DNA of 64,000 nt, taken from NCBI RefSeq assembly GCF_014646015.1, contig NZ_BMMQ01000002.1:310277-374276 (forward strand), read 5' to 3'. The position numbers were made by a program, and so were the translations under genes. Positions within the stretch are counted from its first letter, which is position 1; every line of letters starts with the position of its first letter. This DNA comes from Microbacterium nanhaiense (GTDB lineage: Bacteria; Actinomycetota; Actinomycetes; Actinomycetales; Microbacteriaceae). The notes under the pieces are model-generated. The model searched no databases and was not told the DNA's origin. It saw nothing but the letters and a program-made list of their open reading frames with translations. Below, piece by piece: positions 56,388 through 62,046 of this stretch.

Positions 56388-57495
56388 CTGCTTCTCCTTC
56401 GATGAGGGCCTTCAATGCGTCCGCGAGTACCCGGTTCTTGAAGTCCGAGCTGACGGAGGCGTAGATCGAGGTCGTCGAAGCATGCATGTGCCCGACCTGC
56501 TCCTGGACGAATCGGTCGGCGTAGCCGAACTCGAGCAGGTGCGTCACGTACGAATGCCGGAGGCTGTGCAGAGTCAGGGCCTTTGACAAGCCGGCCTCGT
56601 CCCGCAGCTCCGCGAACCGCCGGTCGAGATAGCCGGCCGACAGTCGGGTGCGGCGTTCCGTCACCCACAGCGCGTCAAGATCACTGCCAGGGGCGAAACG
56701 ATCGCGCGCCTGCTCCACCCACTGCTCCATGCCCGGCACCCACCAATCGAACTCCGGCACCAGCAGCACGGTACGTCGTCGTGGCGCGCCACCTCCCGCG
56801 GCCTTCGCCCACCGTACGTGGATCGCGCCATAGCGGCCCCACTGCCGCATCTTCGCGTTGTAGTGCAAGTCAACCGTGTCGAGCATCACCGCTTCTGTGC
56901 GCCGCAACCCGAACGCGTAGACCGTCTTCAACAGCTGCGCATCACGTAGCGCGCCGAGCGCCCCTTTGCGCCCGGACCCGACCAGTGTCTCCACGCGCGC
57001 ATCAGCCGTGTCGAAGAGACGCTCCACCTCGTCATAGGCCAACGGGCGACGCTTTCCATCACCCTCGAACTCGAACCGATGCGCGACGGTGTTCCACGGC
57101 AAGCACACCTGCGACGGAATCTCCGCGAACTCTCGCTCGCAGATCTCCATCCAGTCATACAACGGGCTCGTCAAGTACTCGCAGAATCCATGGATTGAAC
57201 CGTGGTTGTTCCGCAGCGTCGACAACGCTCGAACCCGGCCCATCGAATCGGCGGTGAACTCATCGACGTCTGCGACGGTCCACTTCCACGGCGGCTTGTC
57301 GACGAAGTCGCGAAACCGCGTGACCGTCGCCAGTCGATTCTGGATGGTCTGCTCACGCAGCCCGCGAGAACGCTGCTGGCTGCGCCACCCCTCCACCATC
57401 GCATCGAAGATCTGCTGCTCCGGGTTCGCCAACGCGATGTTCGACGTCGACGTGAGCAGTCGAAGTGACGCAGGGGAACCACCAAACTCTTGCAT
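56377..57495 (-). CDS. Tyrosine recombinase/integrase
   Basis: This 372-residue recombinase has an N-terminal SAM-like DNA-binding domain (about 30-115) and a catalytic domain with the full set: Arg198 in GLRRTEA, His310 and Arg313 in LHSLRH, His336 in GHMH, Tyr345 in TTSIYASV. It probably drives movement of the surrounding element. The ATG at 57495 is in the middle of a TTGCAT-TAG-ATGCAA palindrome; an in-frame TTG at 57507 is a weaker start. Confidence 0.93.
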   Translation of the reverse strand: MQEFGGSPASLRLLTSTSNIALANPEQQIFDAMVEGWRSQQRSRGLREQTIQNRLATVTRFRDFVDKPPWKWTVADVDEFTADSMGRVRALSTLRNNHGSIHGFCEYLTSPLYDWMEICEREFAEIPSQVCLPWNTVAHRFEFEGDGKRRPLAYDEVERLFDTADARVETLVGSGRKGALGALRDAQLLKTVYAFGLRRTEAVMLDTVDLHYNAKMRQWGRYGAIHVRWAKAAGGGAPRRRTVLLVPEFDWWVPGMEQWVEQARDRFAPGSDLDALWVTERRTRLSAGYLDRRFAELRDEAGLSKALTLHSLRHSYVTHLLEFGYADRFVQEQVGHMHASTTSIYASVSSDFKNRVLADALKALIEGEADDR

Positions 57496-57504
57496 TAGAT
57501 GCAA
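57490..57504. repeat. TTGCAT/ATGCAA inverted repeat at integrase start
   Basis: TTGCAT and ATGCAA flank TAG. The same arm motif recurs at 57627-57643. Paired arms of this size are usual for tyrosine recombinase binding sites or for autoregulation. Confidence 0.4.
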
Positions 57505-57626
57505 CAAAGTACGACAGGATGCATCACCGAGTCAAGTCGAACGGACAGGTTCCCGACATTCCGCTGATACGGTCAGAGCATCAAGGCCTGAGAAATCCCA
57601 GTAGTCCTCGCCAGCAGGTGTAGACA

Positions 57627-57643
57627 GTTGCATTCACTGCAAC
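57627..57643. repeat. GTTGCA/TGCAAC inverted repeat near the right end
   Basis: GTTGCA (57627-57632) and TGCAAC (57638-57643) are separated by 5 nt, within 10-25 nt of where umuC sequence resumes. It is a candidate recombinase core site for the right end of the element. Confidence 0.5.
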
Positions 57644-57651
57644 AGTCGATG

Positions 57652-57964
57652 GTTGGAGATCCGGTTGGAGACCGCGCCGTAGACCTCGTAGTTGGAGGAC
57701 CTGACGGCGACGCCTTTGGCGAGTGCCCAGTTCTTGATCTGGAAGTAGGGCTTGAACATGATGTCCGGTCTTGATCTGGAAGTATGGCTTGAACATGATG
57801 TCCGGGTCGATGCGCTTCGCGAGCGTGTTCGCAGCGACGACGCACCCATCGTTGTTGGAGAGCACCACGATGGGTTTGCCGCGCAGCTTCGGATCGAACG
57901 CGGCCTCGCAGGACGCGTAGAAACTCTCGGCGTCGATCAGCGCAATGGAACGGGGCTCAGGCAC
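57652..57964 (-). pseudogene. umuC: umuC, N-terminal fragment with duplication
   Basis: This fragment encodes about 90 codons of UmuC: SIALIDAESFYASCE with the first catalytic Asp, then PIVVLSNNDGCVVA and, in another frame, GVAVRSSNYEVYGAVSNRI. A 37-nt tandem duplication (57732-57768 and 57769-57805) shifts the reading frame between these parts. Homology stops near 57652 where the element begins; the rest is at 47507-48530. Both defects make umuC inactive. Confidence 0.9.
57732..57805. repeat. 37-nt tandem duplication in umuC
   Basis: Copies 57732-57768 and 57769-57805 differ at one base (G to T). Since 37 is not a multiple of three, it shifts the umuC frame. Confidence 0.95.
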
Positions 57965-58012
57965 CCCCTCACGGTAGAAGCGACGTCCGACATTTGAAGC
58001 GGGCCGGCCGGG

Positions 58013-58441
58013 TCAAGTCGCGGGGCTGATGATGTAGGTCACGACGCCCCAGATCGTCATCTCGCTCAGCTCGGGCAGCTCGATGTCCGGATACTCGGGG
58101 TTCTCCGCCTGGAGCGTGACTCGGCCGTCGTTGTCGACATGGAGACGCTTGACGGTGTACTCGCCGTCGACGATCGCGACGACGATCCGCCCCGGTGCCG
58201 GCGCGATGCCGCGGTCGACGATGAGCATGGAACCATCGGGCACGACGGGTTCCATCGAGTGGCCGGCAGCCTTCCAAATGTAGGTGGCGACGCGGTCGCG
58301 GATGAGGCGCGCGGTGAGGTCGAGCTCTTCGGTGGGATAGTCCTGCGCCGGCGACGGGAACCCGCACTGGGCCACCTCGGGAGCGACCGGCAGGGTGAGC
58401 GTGGGCGCGAAGGCCAGGGACTGAGGATGTTGCACGCACAC
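58013..58441 (-). CDS. umuD: UmuD-like S24 peptidase
   Basis: This 142-residue self-cleaving SOS protein partners UmuC. The catalytic dyad is Ser62 (AGHSMEP) and Lys98 (YTVKRL); a cleavage site of the UmuD type lies in AQCGFPSPA (Cys26-Gly27). The gene ends 48 nt before the umuC fragment, in operon order. The GTG start at 58441 is 8 nt below a candidate SOS box. With umuC broken, its role is uncertain. Confidence 0.9.
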   Translation of the reverse strand: MCVQHPQSLAFAPTLTLPVAPEVAQCGFPSPAQDYPTEELDLTARLIRDRVATYIWKAAGHSMEPVVPDGSMLIVDRGIAPAPGRIVVAIVDGEYTVKRLHVDNDGRVTLQAENPEYPDIELPELSEMTIWGVVTYIISPAT

Positions 58442-58447
58442 ATCGTA

Positions 58448-58463
58448 TCGAACACATCTTCGA
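58448..58463 (-). promoter_or_regulatory. Candidate LexA (SOS) box of umuD
   Basis: TCGAAC-ACAT-CTTCGA matches the Gram-positive/actinobacterial SOS pattern TCGAAC-N4-GTTCGA with one change. It lies immediately upstream of the umuD start. Confidence 0.65.
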
Positions 58464-58542
58464 AGAATGGAAGCGCTCTCAGTAGCCGAGGAAGCACGGG
58501 TGCACCTGTGGGGTGATCGTCGACCACGAAGGAGCCCCGCTC

Positions 58543-59532
58543 ATGCCCACTCTCACTGATCTCGCCAAGGACGAGCGATCAGCTCGCATGGTGCTCACCA
58601 TCGTGGGCACACCGAACGACGTCCCGACCGGGAACCTCATCGCACGCGTCGGCGCAGTCGACACCGTCGCATTCATCCAGAACGACGCCGAGATCCCCGG
58701 CGTGGACGAGGTACAGGCGGCCGTCTGGCGCGAGCAAGCACGAATCCGAGCAAGCGCAGAGACCATCGCGTATCGCCTTGCCGAAGGCGAGCAGTACTCG
58801 TTCATCACGCCGCTTGACGCGGAGTGGCCCGTGCAACTGGGCGACCTCGGCAGTCGCTCGCCCTATGGCCTCTGGGCACACGGAAACATTGACCAGCTCG
58901 CGGGCGGTGTCCGGACGATGGTCACGTTCGATGGTGTGCGGGCCGCGACCGGCTACGGCGAGGAAGCGGCACGGTCAATGGCGGGCGAGCTTGCCTATGC
59001 GGGATACACGGTCGTCTCCGGTGGCGCGTACGGGATCGAAGGCACCGCCCATCGGGGCGCGCTGGCTGCCGGCGGTGGCACGATCGCGGTGCTCGCCTCC
59101 GGCGTGGACCGGACCTACCCGTCGGGGCATGCGGATCTGTTCGAGCGGATCAGACAGAACGGCGTCGTCGTCTCCGAACATGCGCCCGGTGTCGCACCGA
59201 CCCGGCAGCGGTTCCTCGACCGTTCACGCCTGCTCGCGGCATTCTCCGAAACCACGGTCATCGTCGAGGCAGGTGCCCGTTCCGGATCGATCTGTACCGC
59301 GGTCGAGGCCCGCGACCTGGGGCGGACGGTGGGCGCGGTACCGGGGCCGATTACGAGCGCTGCGAGCACGGGCGCGAACTTGCTCCTTCAGCAGGGCCGC
59401 GCTCAGCTCGTGACCAACGCGGCCGACGTGAGGGACCTCATCGAGCATGGCCAGTTCACCCGCCAGCTTCCGTACTTCGGGTCCCCTTCGGCATCAGCGA
59501 CGCGGGAGACCCCGCAGCAACGTTCTCTCTAA
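58543..59532 (+). CDS. DprA/Smf-like DNA-processing protein
   Basis: This 329-residue protein has a DprA-type Rossmann domain (about 105-310): ATGYGEEAARSMAGELA, VVSGGAYGIEGTAHRGAL and VASGVDRTYPSGHADLF-like parts, then RSLLA-type RSRLLAAFSETTVIVEAG. Chromosomal DprA loads RecA on incoming single strands. This accessory copy lies beside conjugation and SOS genes and could act on transferred DNA. The ATG at 58543 follows GGAG. Its 3' end overlaps the next gene by 4 nt. Confidence 0.82.
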   Translation: MPTLTDLAKDERSARMVLTIVGTPNDVPTGNLIARVGAVDTVAFIQNDAEIPGVDEVQAAVWREQARIRASAETIAYRLAEGEQYSFITPLDAEWPVQLGDLGSRSPYGLWAHGNIDQLAGGVRTMVTFDGVRAATGYGEEAARSMAGELAYAGYTVVSGGAYGIEGTAHRGALAAGGGTIAVLASGVDRTYPSGHADLFERIRQNGVVVSEHAPGVAPTRQRFLDRSRLLAAFSETTVIVEAGARSGSICTAVEARDLGRTVGAVPGPITSAASTGANLLLQQGRAQLVTNAADVRDLIEHGQFTRQLPYFGSPSASATRETPQQRSL

Positions 59533-60188
59533 CGCTGCTCCTTCTTCATGCTCGGATCGTCAGTGGACGGTCCGAGCATGTCGTGTGTAATCCACTCCGG
59601 GTACCAGGAGAGGAACGTGGCTGGGTCTGCCGGGGCGCGGTCGTAGTCGATACCGCCATCGTCGGAGTAGAGGAACCCCTCGGTGAGACGCGCGAGCGCC
59701 ACTGCCACGTACCCGGCCAGAATCCGAGTCTGCAGAGGCTGCGCTGCCTGCATACGCAAGAACCAGGAATGTTCGATCCGTGCGGTCTTCTCGAACGGGA
59801 ACCCCTGCAGGCTGCCGATGAGGGCTGCCCGCTCAGCGTACTCAGCGATCACGGCCGTGTGCGGGAGATCTTCGAACTCGTTGACATCATCATCGAAGTA
59901 GAAGTCGAAGGCGTACTCGATGACGGGGAACGACAGCCACCCGTAATCGTCGCCACGAAAGTCGAGGGTCTCTGTCTCGTCGTCGAACCTGGCCCAGTGC
60001 TTCCCGCCGGGCATTTCCATGACACGCTCGATGTGAGGCCGTAGTTCCGCGTCTGAGACGCCGCCGACGATCTCCGCCAAGTGCGGGTCGGCCCGGTGTT
60101 CGATCAAGACTGCCTGCACCGTGTCGGCGAACTGCTTGAACGTCGGCACATGCGCTGAAGACGGATACACGTCAATCACCGTCGACAT
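59529..60188 (-). CDS. Hypothetical acidic protein
   Basis: This 219-residue protein is not recognised. It is acidic, with FDFYFDDDVNEFEDL near 100 and no membrane segments. The ATG at 60188 has a strong AAGGAGGTCA ribosome binding site. It converges on the dprA-like gene (4-nt overlap). Similar hypotheticals are common in actinobacterial plasmids and integrative elements, but I cannot suggest a function. Confidence 0.6.
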   Translation of the reverse strand: MSTVIDVYPSSAHVPTFKQFADTVQAVLIEHRADPHLAEIVGGVSDAELRPHIERVMEMPGGKHWARFDDETETLDFRGDDYGWLSFPVIEYAFDFYFDDDVNEFEDLPHTAVIAEYAERAALIGSLQGFPFEKTARIEHSWFLRMQAAQPLQTRILAGYVAVALARLTEGFLYSDDGGIDYDRAPADPATFLSWYPEWITHDMLGPSTDDPSMKKEQR

Positions 60189-60251
60189 GTTGACCTCCTT
60201 CATCGCGATCGCCCGTTGACGATCGAAACGAATAAACATCGGTCGGCCGGG

Positions 60252-60298
60252 AGAGAACAGGCTCGCGTCTCATCTAGAGAAGCGAGCCTGTCGTATTG
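60252..60298 (-). repeat. Direct repeat, downstream copy (hairpin) after abi
   Basis: This 47-nt unit matches 61937-61983 at 44 positions in the same direction. It folds into a perfect 10-bp stem (60257-60266 with 60282-60291), with an additional inner TCTC/GAGA pairing. It lies 74 nt after the abi stop. It could be a terminator or a second copy of a structured RNA; only a TAGGCT -10-like hexamer precedes it. Confidence 0.8.
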
Positions 60299-60372
60299 CT
60301 GTCAGCCTACTGGAGCTGGCTGCCTCGAAGCGACGTTGGGATCACGCGCAGCGCTTGAGGTGAGGGCGACGG

Positions 60373-61887
60373 TCAGAGAATGAATGTGTCTGTGGCGTTC
60401 ACACGATCGACGGCTTCCCGGAACTTGCCTTCCGTGACGCGCTCAAGCAACTGTTCCGGAGACGTGGCTTGGCCGTTGGACGATACCGGTAGGTCTGGGT
60501 TGGGTGTCTGCCACCAAGTGATGAGCGCCTGTGCCAGGGCTGTTTTCTCCGCACCGTTGGCTCTGCGGGTGAGCTGCTGGTTGGTATCGCCGACGGCGTC
60601 GATCATCTTGCCGTCACGGAACTGGAACTGAGGATAGTGCTTGGTCTTGCCGAGGTCGATCTCGATGAGACAGCCGTAGCGGAGGTAGGTCCGTAGCAGT
60701 TGGTAGCGAGCCGCCTTGTGGGCCAGCTCGTTCTTGCGCTCATCATTCGAGAGCTTCTCAGGAAGTACTTCTGCCCCGGTCAGCGAAGCGCGCACTTGAG
60801 CCGTTGTCAGGGACTTCGCCTGGTCGAGAAGACTTGCCGCCTTCATTGGTCGCGAGTCCAACCTGAAGCTCGGGTCCCACAGCTTCTCGTTCTCCCATCT
60901 TTCTGGGAAACCGAGCCGGTGGAGGCGGAAACCGATCTGCTGGGCCTGGCTCGTGATGAACTCCACCACATCGAGCACGCTCCGGTCATCGGGCGCGATG
61001 CTCAGGATGAGGTAGCGCAGGATCGACAGGACACCGTAGAGACGATTCGACACGGTGCTTGTTCCGAGCTGATGGAGCAGGTGCTGGTCGTCGTTGCGGG
61101 TGTCTCCGGGAGTGTCGATGATGACGTCGAAGACGCGGTTCCACACGCGGCCGTAGTGGGCGCAGATGTTCCTGACCACGCGGACCGCGTTGAGCCAGTT
61201 CGAGAACGCACCGCGGTCTCCCTTCCCGTCCGCGGTATTCACCTGGAATCGGGCTGCAAGGATCTCTTGGTCGAGCTGCGGCATCAACGTGTAGAGATTG
61301 CTGAGGACACCGAACGACATCACCTCGGTCGCAACCCAGATGGGCAAGTGCGGCCCATACTTTCCGCGGAAGTGCAGCACGAACTCGTCTCGGGCTCGGG
61401 ACTCGTGCCGTTCGTATTCATCGAGCCAGTCGGTGTATGTCGTCGTTGGTTCTGGTGCTTTATCCGCTTCAGCAGGGCGGAGCGCTCCGAGGACTTCGGG
61501 CTTGCGATGCGCGAACAGGTCGATCGCACCGAGTCGGTGGCCGATGAAGAACCGTAACGAGATCTCCAACTGGCTCAGCAAGGCGCTCAACCTGGTACGC
61601 AACTGCTGGTCGAAATCGTAGATCGAGACCACCTGTGCCAGCTTGGCTCCGGGGCGGAAGGTATCGAGGCGGTTCTCGCGACCTTCATCGTTCAGCGCCG
61701 GTGCAGGTGCGGGCTGGAACTGGCGGTAGGGATGCCAGTAGCCGGACAGCCTGTAGTATCCGTACCGCTCCAGCACGGCTGTGGCGAATTCGTCCGAGCC
61801 GCAGTCCATGCCGCGCGTGCGCAGCCGCCGGATCTGGGCAGGGATCGACAGAAAGGGTTTCGCGTAGGAGCTGTCCAGATTCTGCAT
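60373..61887 (-). CDS. Abi_2-family (AbiF/AbiD) HEPN protein
   Basis: This 504-residue protein belongs to the Abi_2 group of phage abortive-infection proteins. It has the family start KPFLSIPAQIRRLRTRGM, ERYGYYRLSGYWHPYR near 40-55, and the HEPN ribonuclease motif RNICAH (Arg239 to His244). HEPN proteins cleave RNA, so it should be toxic unless restrained. From memory, AbiF-type proteins have recently been linked to adjacent structured RNAs and to the ancestry of Cas13. Here a structured repeat lies 50 nt upstream behind a strong promoter. The protein is longer than many Abi_2 members, with an extra C-terminal 150 residues. Confidence 0.88.
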   Translation of the reverse strand: MQNLDSSYAKPFLSIPAQIRRLRTRGMDCGSDEFATAVLERYGYYRLSGYWHPYRQFQPAPAPALNDEGRENRLDTFRPGAKLAQVVSIYDFDQQLRTRLSALLSQLEISLRFFIGHRLGAIDLFAHRKPEVLGALRPAEADKAPEPTTTYTDWLDEYERHESRARDEFVLHFRGKYGPHLPIWVATEVMSFGVLSNLYTLMPQLDQEILAARFQVNTADGKGDRGAFSNWLNAVRVVRNICAHYGRVWNRVFDVIIDTPGDTRNDDQHLLHQLGTSTVSNRLYGVLSILRYLILSIAPDDRSVLDVVEFITSQAQQIGFRLHRLGFPERWENEKLWDPSFRLDSRPMKAASLLDQAKSLTTAQVRASLTGAEVLPEKLSNDERKNELAHKAARYQLLRTYLRYGCLIEIDLGKTKHYPQFQFRDGKMIDAVGDTNQQLTRRANGAEKTALAQALITWWQTPNPDLPVSSNGQATSPEQLLERVTEGKFREAVDRVNATDTFIL

Positions 61888-61936
61888 GCACTCGGTATCC
61901 TCACGAGGCGTACCACGTTGGAGTACCTCGACTAAA

Positions 61937-61983
61937 AGAGAACAGACCCGCGTCTCATTTAGAGAAGCGAGCCTGTCGTATTG
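61937..61983 (-). ncRNA. Candidate structured RNA upstream of abi (direct repeat copy)
   Basis: Read on the minus strand it begins CAATACGACAGGCTCGC at the predicted transcription start. The stem pairs 61967-61976 with 61942-61951. Compared with the copy at 60252-60298, two stem bases differ, and each change leaves a G-U pair in the minus-strand RNA but an A-C mismatch in the plus-strand RNA. This supports selection on a transcript from the same strand as abi. An alternative is a terminator of the relaxase gene duplicated with the abi cassette. Confidence 0.6.
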
Positions 61984-61989
61984 ACCCCT

Positions 61990-62018
61990 ACTTTATGCGA
62001 CCCTCGTCATCCGGTCAA
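61990..62018 (-). promoter_or_regulatory. Consensus promoter of the candidate RNA and abi
   Basis: On the minus strand TTGACC (62018-62013) and TAAAGT (61995-61990) are 17 nt apart, close to sigma-70 consensus and the best promoter in the window. The expected start is at about 61983, the first base of the repeat. Confidence 0.8.
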
Positions 62019-62046
62019 GCGCAGTGAAGACAACACTCAGGAAGCG

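Larger units (their letters stand above)
48530..57652. mobile_element. Tn554-like metal-resistance element in umuC
   Basis: About 9.1 kb lie between the two halves of umuC. The cargo is cmtR and a P1B ATPase gene, a merA-merB-merF-like operon and divergent merR. The right third encodes a tyrosine recombinase, a small HTH protein and a large zinc-ribbon recombinase-like protein, a three-gene arrangement like Tn554 (tnpA-tnpC-tnpB) and RIT elements. No long terminal inverted repeats or target duplication are visible, which fits Tn554-type elements. Exact ends are uncertain by some 20 nt. Confidence 0.8.

Noticed and set aside
48536-57564. CGACATTC-type inverted match between the element ends (48537-48547 and 57554-57564)
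   Set aside because: Ten of eleven bases match in inverted order, but the right copy is about 90 nt inside the junction, and a match this size could arise by chance.
60252-61983. A CRISPR array from the two 47-nt repeats
   Set aside because: Only two units, 1685 nt apart with a gene between; no regular spacers.
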